From: Rallus limicola
Lineage: Eukaryota > Chordata > Aves > Gruiformes > Rallidae
Length of the DNA: 64,000 nucleotides
Assembly: GCA_022605955.1 (NCBI GenBank)
Contig: JAKCOZ010000006.1
Coordinates: 2,108,001 to 2,172,000, forward strand
Direction of reading: 5' to 3'
Below, piece by piece: positions 49,395-59,608 of this stretch. A program made the translations under genes and the position numbers. Position 1 is the first letter of the stretch. Each line of letters begins with the position of its first letter. Under the pieces are notes generated by a model, which was given only the letters and a program-made list of their open reading frames with translations, made no database searches and was not told where the DNA came from.

Positions 49395-52365
49395 GCTCGG
49401 ACAGGGATTCTATAGCAGACATTGAGGTGAAATCAGTGATCTGGAAATAGAGATTAAAAATTGCACTTATTCTTTATATTATTAAAAAAAAAATTAAATA
49501 AAAAAAAAAGCTAAAGCTATTCCTATGGTGTTAGACAAATGGACTTGAGCACGATAACACAGGATCGTGGTATATTCACAGCCCAGGTAAATTTTGATTC
49601 TGATTCCAGTCCTTGTATGTCTGGTATTTATAATCTGTCAGAAATTTTTTTTTTTTAGGTGTTGGAATCCATTTATAAAGGCTTTCCTGGAAACAGCTTC
49701 TAGTGCTGATAAGGCCCTTCTGTGACTATTTGTTAATTTCTTTAATTATTATTTAGAGTTTAAATTTATTTTAATCTTTTCAGGAGAAAAAAAAAAGTTA
49801 ATTTAAAAGTACATTTATGTTAAGACTTCTTTCCCTTCTCCCATGTACTCCTGTGTTTTCTTGAGCAATGTTGTCAGTGTTGCAGAAATACCATGGATTT
49901 GTTATAATTGGACAGCTTTCTCTTGGCTGTGCTCTGTAGCCTTTGAAGTTCTAGTTTGCACTGATGGGTCTTCAGTTGGTGGTGTAAACTTGCCAGGGAA
50001 TGAGCACCCATGTGATATCTGCAGTTTCCTTGCACCTGATTAATCTGAAATGACATTTCTCCCCACTCCTCCCCCACTCCTTTTCTTCCATACTCACTGT
50101 TCCTACCTATAGAAACCTTGAGGACTAAATCACCCGTGAGGTTTCTTATTAAAAATATCTCATCTGGACCATTCCCCACTTGAGTTGGGCACAGACCTCA
50201 TCAGTTAGAGACCTAACAAATGCACTACCCAAGTGGGGCTCAGCTGCCACCCTCCGAGGGGGACAACGTGCCATGAGGCACCGCAGGCGTCTTCTTAAAA
50301 ACCCCAACTAAAAATGGCAGTCAGCACTTTGGAATGAGGTGAATTTGTGGAATCACTCTGCCCGCTATAGAAAGGAGGCACTTAACATTATCCATCTCAA
50401 TACCCTTTTTAAGCATCCCTACTTGAAAGGGAGGAACTTCCAGCAGTTTGCGGTTAGGTAGGTTACCGCTGGCACCTGCCTTCAGCTCCACTAATGGGAA
50501 AGCAGTTTGCAGCCTGCTTTGTGATTCCTGGTATTTGTTTCAGTTTGGATTTCATTGCTCTTGCTTTCTATATTGTATACCCAAGAATTCAGGCTCGGTT
50601 GTGAGCTCTCAAATATTAAAAAAAAAGTATATATATATATATAGCAGAATAAAAACCACTTCATCATGCCTGGCTTTTTTTTTCCCTCCCTGGTGTTATA
50701 CTTTCTTTTGAGCAAATGACCTAGGCTTTTTTTCCCCCCCCTCTAACTTCACCCTAAGCCTAGCCTAAATTAACTTCCTAAAACACTGACGTGTATAATC
50801 TTGACTATCTGGTGTCAAGCCCAGACGTGTATGTGAGCACCGATACCCGTAATTGCACAGTTGTAGAATATGGGTTTTCCCAGGTACCACCTCCCTGGTT
50901 GTACTACAGTTATATCCATGTTTCTTCTGCTTTTAACGTGTCTGCAGTCGAGTTGTTGGTTGGAGCCTTTCTACAGCGATTCATTATGTGAGGTGGAAGC
51001 ACTCAGACTGGAGACCTCGGTTCTGTAAGGCATTGAACACGATTCCAGGTGCCAACTTGGGCATGGAGTTGGGCGCGTGGATGAGTACTTTCTTCCACGA
51101 ATAAGCTCCTCTGTTCCGACCTCATGAAAAGCTTCCCTAAAGGAAATGCTGCTTAAAGCACTGCCATTGTCTTGGTGAAGAGATAGGTAGGAAATCCTCA
51201 CTGGGCTTTGGCTTCCTCACCTTGGAAGTGTGGCACTTAATAGTGAAGTGTGAGTAAGATTCCCTGTGCCGTATCTTACCATCTTCTGCCAGCACTGTAA
51301 TTTTAGGTGAAATTCAGAACTTTGAGTCAGTCGTGCTCCCCCTGGGGTGGGATCCAACACAGCACAGACCTCTTTGCAGGCACAACATGTTTTCCTTCCT
51401 AACAGGAAGGCTTGTGTGTGGCAGCGATTCTTCCAAACAACCCAAAGAGTAGTTGTGAAGGCGCTAGGTTCTGTAGGCAAACGCAACGCCTCAGTGCAAT
51501 GAAGCAACACATGAAATTAGGTCTGTAGAGCGTCAGTGAGACTTTGGATTATATTTTTTTTTTCATTAGTTATGCTTCTTCTCAGGTTGCACCCGACCAA
51601 ATGAAGTTTTCCTCCCTGATGTTGGGTTGCTGTTCCTCTTTGAGCCCCTGTAATCGTTAATGTGTTGAACACGATGGTTGATTTCTGCAGTTGTCCCAGG
51701 AAGCTGCTGTGATGGGCTTTCTGTGCATGTGTCTTTTGTAGGCCTGAAATCATCCCCCTGTGTTTCTATTCCACTTTCATCATTTTCTCTATGGAAGGTG
51801 GCAGGAAAGGGGTACAGCATAATAGGGCCAATTAAAGCATTGACAAGCTTCTCTCTGCTGTGAGGATTGGGGATTGTACAGACTGCAGCCACCTCATGGC
51901 TTGCCTCTTTTTTTTTTGGTCATGTGTTGGGTTGTTGGGGGTTCCCCCCCTCCTCCCTTCCTCCTGTAAATTACTTTGAAAAAAGCATACTGGGAGAGAA
52001 ACAAATAGTAAGTTGGAAGGTGAGATGATCTATCACAGCGTGCTTTAAACTGTCAAGAGCCTTTCTGTTCCTGCACAGCTGTCACACTGAAACGTCTGCA
52101 AATGTCTTCAAGTGGAGAAAACATTTCATTGCAATCCTTTCACCTCACTAGGAATTCCTAAGATTTTTGAGAATATTAGTTTTGGAAGATCATATCCCAC
52201 TATATTTTTATAGCGAGCACCAACGGCATTGGCTTATCCTTGCTTGACCAGGTATTTAAAATAAGCAAAACCAGAATATCCCATAGTAAATGACACATTA
52301 AAACTATGTTGGTAATTGCAGGAAAGCTCATCTGTATTTATAAAATAAAAACTGATTAGTATCTC
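49395..52365 (+). other. UVRAG: UVRAG 3' UTR (probable extent)
   Basis: After the UVRAG stop there is about 3 kb with no CR1 copy, unlike the flanking DNA. It holds AT-rich runs, a TA microsatellite near 50625-50642 and several A/T homopolymers. A good polyadenylation arrangement closes it: AATAAA at 52344-52349 followed by the GU-rich TTGTGTGTCTTTT from about 52371. An earlier AATAAA lies at 49497-49502 inside an A-rich run and could serve a short isoform. The extent is inferred from the signal and the absence of repeats, not from transcripts. Confidence 0.6.
52344..52349 (+). terminator. Polyadenylation signal, probable UVRAG 3' end
   Basis: A canonical AATAAA hexamer sits about 20-25 bases before a T/G-rich element (TTGTGTGTCTTTT). 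This is the usual spacing for cleavage and polyadenylation on the + strand. It ends the CR1-free tract that follows the UVRAG stop codon. Confidence 0.55.
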
Positions 52366-52490
52366 TCAACTTGTGTGTCTTTTCTTAATGGCTTCCTTGT
52401 GTTTGTTTCCTTTGCAAGCCTGGTTTGAAGCACAGCCTCCTCCATCACCCCCAGCCCTTTGATCCCATATTGATTAAAACATCAATATTC

Positions 52491-52888
52491 TCCCCTGTGA
52501 GGAAAGGCTGAGTGAGCTGGGGCTGTTCAGCCTGGAGAAAAGACGACTAAGGGGGGACCTAATTAATGTTTATCAATATCTTAAGTATGGGATGCAGGGG
52601 GAAATGGCCAGCCCCTTTTCAGTGTCTGTGGGGACAGGACAAGGGGCGATGGCTGCAAGTTGGAGCACAGGGAGTTCCCCACCAACATGAGGAAGAACTT
52701 TTCCCCAGTGAGGGTGAGGGAGCCCTGGGACAGGCTGCCCAGGGGGGTGTGGAGTCTCCTTCTCTGGAGAGATTCCAGCCCCATCTGGACACCGACCTGT
52801 GTGCCCTGTCCTAGGGACCCTGCTTTGGCAGGGGGTTGGACCCGATGAGCTCTGGAAGTCCCTTCCAACCCCTGTGATTCTGTGATTC
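52491..52888 (+). mobile_element. CR1 fragment
   Basis: TCCCCTGTGAGGAAAGGCTGAG through CCTGTGATTCTGTGATTC is the first repeat after the proposed UVRAG 3' end. Confidence 0.95.
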
Positions 52889-53197
52889 GGGCAAGGGGGA
52901 GTTTGCTGCAAGACCTGAACCGCTGCCTTGGTTCCAAATCCAATTTCACATGAGATGGTACAGCAGGCTTTTTTTTTTCCCTTCTTTTTTTCATCCTCCT
53001 TCCAAAAAGATGGCACGCAGCTGGAAAAACAGCGTACGGTAGGGCTGGGAGACAGCTGGATTTGCAAAACTTTTATGGATAGTGGAAAGGCTGTGTTCCC
53101 TCATCAGGGAGGCATTGCTACTCATCCAGCACCTTCTGTGATCCGAGCTAATAAGCAACATATGTCTGTCTAAAAAGCTTACATTCCCTTTGAACAG

Positions 53198-53304
53198 GAG
53201 CCTGCTGCACGAGGCCGTCCACGACATGGAGTCGCTGGTGGGGAAGCGGTGTAACGTGAAGAGCCACGGGGACTCTCAGCATCAGCAGCACAACAGATCT
53301 TCTG
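53198..53304 (+). other. Exon-like block of unknown identity
   Basis: An acceptor-like CATTCCCTTTGAACAG precedes a GC-rich, CpG-bearing 107-bp block that ends at a GTTGGT donor-like site at 53305. In one frame it reads SLLHEAVHDMESLVGKRCN and continues without a stop, with third positions mostly G or C (CTG CTG CAC GAG GCC GTC CAC GAC). That is unlike the AT-rich flanks. The frame stays open past the putative donor to a stop at 53373-53375, so it could also be a terminal exon. The entry phase (one base completing a codon) is compatible with splicing from the UVRAG exon ending at 34332. I do not recognise the protein. It may be an alternative UVRAG 3' exon, an exon of another gene, a lncRNA exon or chance. 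Confidence 0.35.
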
Positions 53305-53689
53305 GTTGGTTTGTTGTTTCTTTCGTTGTTTTCTTTTCATTTCTCCCACCCAATCTGTCTGTCAGCAGAGAGTGAAATGCCAAGACGCCAACTGTGTAGT
53401 CCTGGAGCTGAAGTGGGAAGGTACAAGAGAGAAATTTCACTTTTAAGCTGTTTTGCAGCATTGAACAGCTCTATTGAAATGTAGTTGCATTAAAGTGAAT
53501 AATAAGCTATTAACAGAACCGGTTTTTACTGAGATGGACTTGTTCTAGATAAACCTTGGGCTCTTCTCTGCCTTGCTTTCACACCTTTCAAGTGCCTGAA
53601 GAGGGTATTTCTCACAGGTTTTTGGGTTTTGATCTGTTTTGATGTGTTTGCAGATGCTCTGATGCTCTGCATCCTCTGGATTGATATTT

Positions 53690-53892
53690 GATTAGATGTT
53701 AGAAAAAAATTCTTCACTGAAAGAGTTGTCAGGGCCTGGAACAGGTTGGCCAGGGAGGGGATTGAGTCACCACCCCTAGATGTGTTTAAAAAAAGGGTGT
53801 ATGAGGTACTTAAGGATATGGATTAGCATAGGATAGGAATGGTTGGACTTGATGATATTAAAGGTCTTTTCCAACCTTGTGATTCTGTGATT
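53690..53892 (+). mobile_element. CR1 3' end fragment
   Basis: GATTAGATGTTAGAAAAAAATTCTTC through CCTTGTGATTCTGTGATT is CR1, 5'-truncated. Confidence 0.95.
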
Positions 53893-54202
53893 TGAGCAGC
53901 CACGAGCACCTCCTGTCTGCAGGCACCATCATCTTAATCCCAGGTGAAAAAAAGATGATGGTTTTCCAGGAAAAAAAAATAAATTAGCCTAGCTAAGACT
54001 TCTTTAAATTGCTAGTTATCTTCATATCAGCTTGTTTTGTATATTGCAGAATGCAATGTTCTTTGATGATTTTTCATGAAATAGTATAAAACATTTTTTC
54101 CCCCTGATATGTAATTGTCAGGCATCAGCTCTGCTGCTGCTGAAATCTGTCCTGTATTCATTGCATAGGTTAGCTGGGCATTTAACCAGCTGGACCCTTC
54201 AA

Positions 54203-54369
54203 CGCCCCATCCCTAGGGGTGTTCAAGGCCAGGTTGGATGGGGCTCTGGGCCTTTTGTAGCTCCAGGCCTGGAGGTTGGTAGCCCTGCCTGTGGCAGGGG
54301 GTTTGAATTCTATGATCCTTGGTGTCCCTTCCAACCCAGACCAGTCTGTGATTCTATGATTCTGTGATT
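54203..54369 (+). mobile_element. CR1 3' end fragment
   Basis: GCCCCATCCCTAGGGGTGTTCAAGG through TGATTCTATGATTCTGTGAT is CR1. Confidence 0.95.
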
Positions 54370-55452
54370 TAATCTAATTTTGAGGTTACTTTTAATAGGT
54401 TGTTTTGATAAACCATCCTTGGGTTTCTGAATTTCTGACATGTAGAGCATCCTTATCCATTCTGGTCCGGATTGTCTTGGCTTTCTAGTTACAAAAAAGT
54501 CCCTTTCTGTGTGGCACTGAACCTAACCCATATTTTCTGCTGTACCTCGAAGCCAGGACAGCCAGCCAGCTCTTGCAGGCTTGGGAAGCAGCAGCCCCCC
54601 AGCTTAGCCTGATGCTGAGCGCCTCTATTGATTACCCATGGTAACTGAAACAAGTTCAGGCTGTTTATTTAGGCAAAACTAAATGTGGTTTCCTTGGCTG
54701 GGCAGAGGTGAGATGGGGAATAAATCTAACACTTGCTCTAATTATTGATTTTTTGGCTTTTGGACAGCAGAGCTCTGGCTTTCCACAGTGTCCACCTGCC
54801 AGCAGTGGTACATGGTCTGCGTGCCAGTGCCAGAGGCATCTTGTAGCTGCAGCAACCAGCCCCCAGCTTCTGCAGGGTACCTGTCAGATGGGATTTATGC
54901 TCCTAACTTGGATGCAGGCAGCGCCAGCAAGAGCTTCATCCTGGTTTTGAGAGAGGGATAATGCTCTTCAGCGGGTATCACTGACAGCAGCTAATGCCTT
55001 TTGATGATGGTGCTTGAAATGTGAGCTGAGCCTAAACTGGTCCAGTCAATCTTGTCAGCTGCCTGACATGCTGTGTTTTTTCACCTCCCTGTTAAAAAAG
55101 CATCTGCAGATCACACTGCATGGCCATTGCCTTGTGTTAAACCATGATCATGGACAACTAATGGGCACCTCCTGAAGTGCTGTCACACCTTAATGATGGT
55201 GTAAACAGATCTGGAAATGCAAAACAGCCCCAGCTGCCTAAAAATGTCATATAAAATGCCTGTATTTATTTTTAATAAGGTAGTTTGGTCAAGCTGCATG
55301 TGCATGAGAAGTGGTTAAGCTTGAAGGTGGAGTTGGTACAGGAGGAACATTGCCAGCCCAGCTGTCAGGCTCCTGCCAAGCTCCTGGCCTGGGTGTGGGG
55401 GGGCTGCACCTCATGGACAGGGTAGGCAGAAAAAATCCAGCTGTTGAGGGGA

Positions 55453-55536
55453 GGCTTTTGTCTTCATCTTCCTTCTTGCAGAAAGTGGAGGGTCAGGAAG
55501 CTTCTGTCTTCATCTTAGAGGAGGTGGAGGGTCAGG
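55453..55536. repeat. Imperfect tandem duplication, two copies
   Basis: GCTTTTGTCTTCATCTT...GTGGAGGGTCAGG is followed by GCTTCTGTCTTCATCTT...GTGGAGGGTCAGG, starting at 55453 and 55500. The units differ by about eight bases in length in the middle. Confidence 0.7.
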
Positions 55537-55964
55537 GCAGCGTGGTGTGATGGTTGGGCTGCCTGTGCTTAACCAGATTTTAATCCCAGCTCTACCTCTC
55601 AGCGACTGTTCTGGTTGCAAATCTTGGGCTTCTCTGTGCAGGAAGACAGTGTCTGCTGGTACCACGAGCTTCTCTTTTCAGCAGAGACTTGCAAATGCTT
55701 TGAGAAACAAGGCACTTCCTAGAAGTTGTTCAGAAAGAGACAAGAACTGTTCAGGGTGTTAACTTGGGCAGCTAAAAAAATCATCCTTGCAACAACAGCA
55801 CCTCATCATTTGATCAACCATGTGCTTGCACCCTTTCATCATCTGCCTAGTCTAGTTTTGACACCGGCCCTTTGGATTTCATGCTCATCACCTGCCAGAT
55901 GGAGCACGCCCTTTACACACCACCTCTCTGAGACCCCAAACACTGACAAACAGCAAGTGCAGCT

Positions 55965-56402
55965 CAGAATCACAGGATCACAAGGTTGGAAAAGACCTTT
56001 AAGATCATCAAGTCCAACCATTCCTGTCCTATGCTTAACCTTATCCCTAAGTACCTCATCTACCTGTTTTTTAAAGGCATCCAGGGGTGAGGACTCAGCC
56101 CCCTCCCTGGGCAGCCTCTTCCAGGCTCTGACAGCTCTTTCAGTATTTTTTTTTTTCTAATATCCAATCTGACCCTGCCCTGGCACAGCTTGAGGCCATT
56201 GCCCCTTGTCCCATCTCCTGTCCCCTGGCTGAAGAGACCAGCGCCCACCTCTCTGCACCCTCCTGGCAGGGCAGGGGAGGTGCTGAGAAGGTCTCCCCTC
56301 AGCCTCCTCTTCTCCAGGCTCAACACCCCCAGCTCCCTCAGCTGCTCCTCAGAGGATTTGCCCTCCAGCCCCTTCCCCAGCCTGGCTGCCCTTCTCTGGA
56401 CT
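55965..56402 (-). mobile_element. CR1 fragment
   Basis: CAGAATCACAGGATCACAAGGTTGG through TGCCCTTCTCTGGACTT is a reversed copy very close to the 11779 element. Confidence 0.95.
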
Positions 56403-56922
56403 TGCAGCTCCACAACCTGCAGCAGCAATCTTTACCTTTGCCTCTGTGTGTACCTTTAATAACCTTTTCCCCCCATGCTAGCAGGAAATGCTCTCATGCT
56501 GGAGCAGGCGGAGGGCCCCGGTTGGCTTGGCTCAGGCTTGTTTTTACAGCGATAACTTTGTCAACAGTGTGTAGTGTGACAACACGAAGCGGTTGTTTGG
56601 CTACTCCCTTGTCCAGGGAGGAGACTTGCTAAATTGAGGGTAGGATTTGTCCTGGGTGAGAAGTCCAAGGTGCTGTCAGCTTTGCTGGGAACTGTAGATG
56701 GCCGAAGAGGAAAGCTTTAATCCTCCCTGCCCTGACGTTAGCCAGCAGAGAAGTGTTTTTCATGCTCTTTAGCTGAGCATCTCTGAAGGCAACAACCTCT
56801 TTCCCTGCTGTGTTTTTCAGGGTAAGGTGAACAAGTAAAACAGATACCATCAACTCTGCCTGCCAAAGAAAAGGTGATCCAAGGCTTTTCATCGTTTTCA
56901 TTAAACAGTTGTCAAGCACTGG

Positions 56923-57088
56923 ACCCCAGGCTGCCCAGGGCAGTGGTAGAGTCTCCATCCCTGGAGGCACTGAAAAGCCTTGGAGATGTGGTGCTTGGGG
57001 ACATGGTTCAGTGGTGGCCTTGGAAGTGCTGGGTTAACAGTTGGACTTGATTTTAAATGTCTGTTCCAACCTAAATGATTCAATGAAC
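56923..57088 (+). mobile_element. CR1 3' end fragment, diverged
   Basis: CCCCAGGCTGCCCAGGGCAGTGG through CCTAAATGATTCAATGAAC is CR1, older than most others here. Confidence 0.85.
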
Positions 57089-58241
57089 TACTTTCTTCCT
57101 TGACAAAACCAGTCTAAAACTGGTGGTGGCTTTAGTTGGACTTGATATCCCTGATTTTGGTGCTAGTGTAGCTTGTCAGAGCAGATTAGAGGCTCAGGAA
57201 TACAAACCAACAAGTGGGCACCGTAACACAGAAGGGAAGGGGCAGCATGCAGGCTCCAAGGGGAATTTGCAAGGGGTTGCAACAAATGCTTCCACCCTCA
57301 GCTATTCCCAGTGACTGGAAGCCAGAGGGACGGATGGAGGGATGGATGAAGGGTTGGAGGTGTCTGGCTCCTGATGTGGCTGAATGTTTGTGGGAAAGAA
57401 AGAGGCTGCAGGTGCCCTGCAGACCCCATCCCTGACCTTGATAACCAGACCGGGGGTCGTCACTGCAGTCTCCCAGATGGTTGTGTGTGTGCACATGTAG
57501 GGGAGGGGAAGCTCAGTGTATCCTCAAAGCAAATATAAGTTTAATCTCATGGCCATCTTCCTAAGAAAGTGGTTAGAGAATTGTAGGGGTGAGAGAGGAT
57601 GTCTGGGTTTATGAAAGAATGTTTTTTGAATTATTTTTTAAGACTCCAGTCCTATGACCTTCAGTTGACCTTCAGTTTCACATCCCCATTCTCCATGTAT
57701 CTTCTCCGTCCAGCTTACCATAAGAGGCTGTAGGGTCTCCATGAGAAGGGTTTTAGGAGGAAACATCAAGGAAGGTGACATTAGTTGGGGAGAACACCAG
57801 TGTTGCAGATAACAACACTAACAGCTCACAGAAGCTTTGGCAACCCCCTTTTTTTAGAGGTGTACATTGGCTTCTCAAGACAATGACATGTTCCTTGACA
57901 AGAATCAAGAGGCAATTCTTGTCTTCTATTTTGGGGTGACTTTTAAATCCAGAATGTGACTTGTGCCTGGGATTTAAACTTCAGTGTGGAAGCCCCTTGG
58001 TTTTGTTGTCCCTGTGTGACGGTATTACCCCTTCTGCAGGGACAAGCCCATGCTGCCTGCTCTCTGTATGCCCCATGGGTGCTGCTCTGCAGTTGCAGTG
58101 AGCAACAGGAAGCAAAAGAGGATCAGCTCTCACCCTAGAGCACTTGGGATGGAGCTTGAGAAGCAGAGAATCCCCAGTTTTCCAGTTTAGCCTCCCTGTT
58201 TCTGCCTGCATCCAGGCTATGGGCAAAAAGATTGGGAGGGA

Positions 58242-58298
58242 GGGATGGATGGATGGATGGATGGATGGATGGATGGATGGATGGAAGGAAGGAAGGAA
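58242..58298. repeat. GGAT/GGAA microsatellite
   Basis: About ten GGAT units are followed by about four GGAA units, just before the ERV insertion. Translated on the - strand it gives the spurious HPSIHPSI repeats. Confidence 0.95.
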
Positions 58299-58526
58299 AG
58301 CCAGGCACAAGCTGCCTGCAGCCCCTGAACAGGGGCAGGGCTATGGCCATGTGCCTGAGGAGCTAGGTGTAAATTATCCCTCCTGCCCCAATGCACCTCT
58401 CCTCTTGCATCCCATGCTCTGGATGAATTCCCATGTGTCTTTAGCCCAATGTTGGGGAGCAAGAACCTGTCTTCAGCTGTGCGTGCTGAGGGGGAAGGAT
58501 TTGAGTCGTGATTGTGCCTGGGACTT

Positions 58527-59114
58527 TGTCGTGGTTTCACCCCGGCTTGGGCCGAGATCCACGCAGCTGCCTGCTCCTTAAAGTAAAAGAGCAGGAGAAA
58601 AGGGAAAAAGGGGAGGGGGGAAACAAGGGAAGGGAAAAGGAAGGGGCAAATAACTCCAAAACCAAGAAACTAAGAGGCCCGTGGGTTGGGATAAGGATAG
58701 TTTACTAAGATAACAGAAAAATAAAATATATACAATGCTAACAGGACTATAGAGCAAAAGAATATGAAAATATTGATACACAATGCAGTTTCTCACCGAA
58801 CCACACAACTCAGGCCGTACCACCCAGAGCCGTCCCGGAACCCGACCGTCCCCCACGACCCTCGCGTCCCGGCCGCTCGCGTCCCGGAACCGCCCCTTCT
58901 TCCTCCCATCAGCCCCCCTTTATCCTGGGCAGGACGTAATTGGCATGGAATACTCTCTTTGGCCCATCTGGGTCACCTGTCCTGGCATTGACTGTCTGAC
59001 TGCAACTAAAAACATCAGGGTGTTATCAGCACTGTTTTCATTTTAACTCCCAAACACAGCATTCCATCCGCTGCTACAAATGAAATTAACTCTATCCTGA
59101 CTGAAACCAGGACA
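58527..59114 (-). repeat. 3' LTR of the ERVL-type element
   Basis: The 588-bp block has inverted termini on the + strand: TGTCGTGGTTTCA at the left and TGAAACCAGGACA at the right, i.e. TG...CA ends with near-complementary 13-mers. It directly follows the polypurine tract in the element's own orientation. Inside are a purine-rich run (about 58580-58647) and, on the - strand, a TATA-like TTGTATATATTTTAT (58721-58735) that could be the core promoter. The same sequence type is common in bird genomes from memory. Left flank bases 58522-58526 (GACTT) are the expected half of a target-site duplication; the other half is outside the window. Confidence 0.85.
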
Positions 59115-59132
59115 TTATCCACCCCTTATTCC
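59115..59132 (-). promoter_or_regulatory. Candidate polypurine tract
   Basis: Read on the - strand this is GGAATAAGGGGTGGATAA, immediately 5' of the LTR's TGTCCTGG start. Retroviral plus-strand DNA synthesis begins at such a tract. The purine bias is strong but broken by three T residues, so the exact functional boundary is uncertain. Confidence 0.55.
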
Positions 59133-59608
59133 ATACCATTTACGTCATGACCAGATCCAACCATTTCTTTTGGGTACAACCAATGTTTCAGACACACATA
59201 TCTGTATTATTCCCTTAGTCTATGGATCATTCTTCTGAGTTTTGTTGAGTAAATGATTTAGTCCATGACTTTCAGGCTTCATTCGTTGTAACAGTCTCTC
59301 ATGGTGTCAGTATGCACCATTGGATCGTTGCATACTGCATCTCGGGCTCTCGACCACTGCATCTGACATGGTCCATGGTCATTGTCTGTGAATCAAAAGT
59401 GTTCATTTTCAAAGGGGAAGAGGAAAAAGTTCTTGTGATGGTAGGTCTTGATCCCATCATCGTGGCAGTCTTCCTTCATTGACGTGTATGTTTCCGGCTG
59501 TAACTCCATTGGTACAACACACAACAACAATTATATATACAGAAATTAAAGTAATAATGTATATACTGTAATGGGTTATTTAGCACTTATTATAATACAA
59601 TTTCTACC
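59133..59608 (-). other. Non-coding gap between pol and 3' LTR
   Basis: About 475 bp separate the pol stop from the polypurine tract. No ORF with a signal peptide, transmembrane segment or furin-type site is seen, so there is no env or env remnant. ERVL elements generally lack env, so this is expected rather than a deletion. Confidence 0.7.

Larger units (their letters stand above)
52366..58526. other. Intergenic region between UVRAG and the ERV
   Basis: This stretch holds five CR1 fragments, one unrecognised exon-like block (53198-53304), an imperfect tandem repeat (55453-55536) and a GGAT/GGAA microsatellite (58242-58298). In 52889-53197, 53376-53689, 53893-54202, 54370-55452, 55537-55964, 56403-56922 and 57089-58241 I see only unique DNA with short spurious ORFs. 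No Wnt-type or other known protein motif was found on either strand, although WNT11 is the neighbour of UVRAG in mammals. Confidence 0.6.

Noticed and set aside
49497..49502. AATAAA soon after the UVRAG stop as the main 3' end
   Set aside because: It sits in an A-rich run without a clear downstream GU element; kept only as a possible minor site.
54708..54950. 80-residue ORF on +
   Set aside because: Isolated, no splice context, no domain and ordinary base composition.
52366..58526. WNT11 exons, expected from mammalian gene order
   Set aside because: No Wnt cysteine pattern or conserved motif was found on either strand; WNT11, if linked, must lie beyond the window.
57981..58540. ORFs with HPSIHPSI repeats
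   Set aside because: They are translations of the GGAT microsatellite.
59133..59608. env gene in the ERV
   Set aside because: Too short and without signal peptide, transmembrane segment or cleavage site; ERVL elements normally have none.
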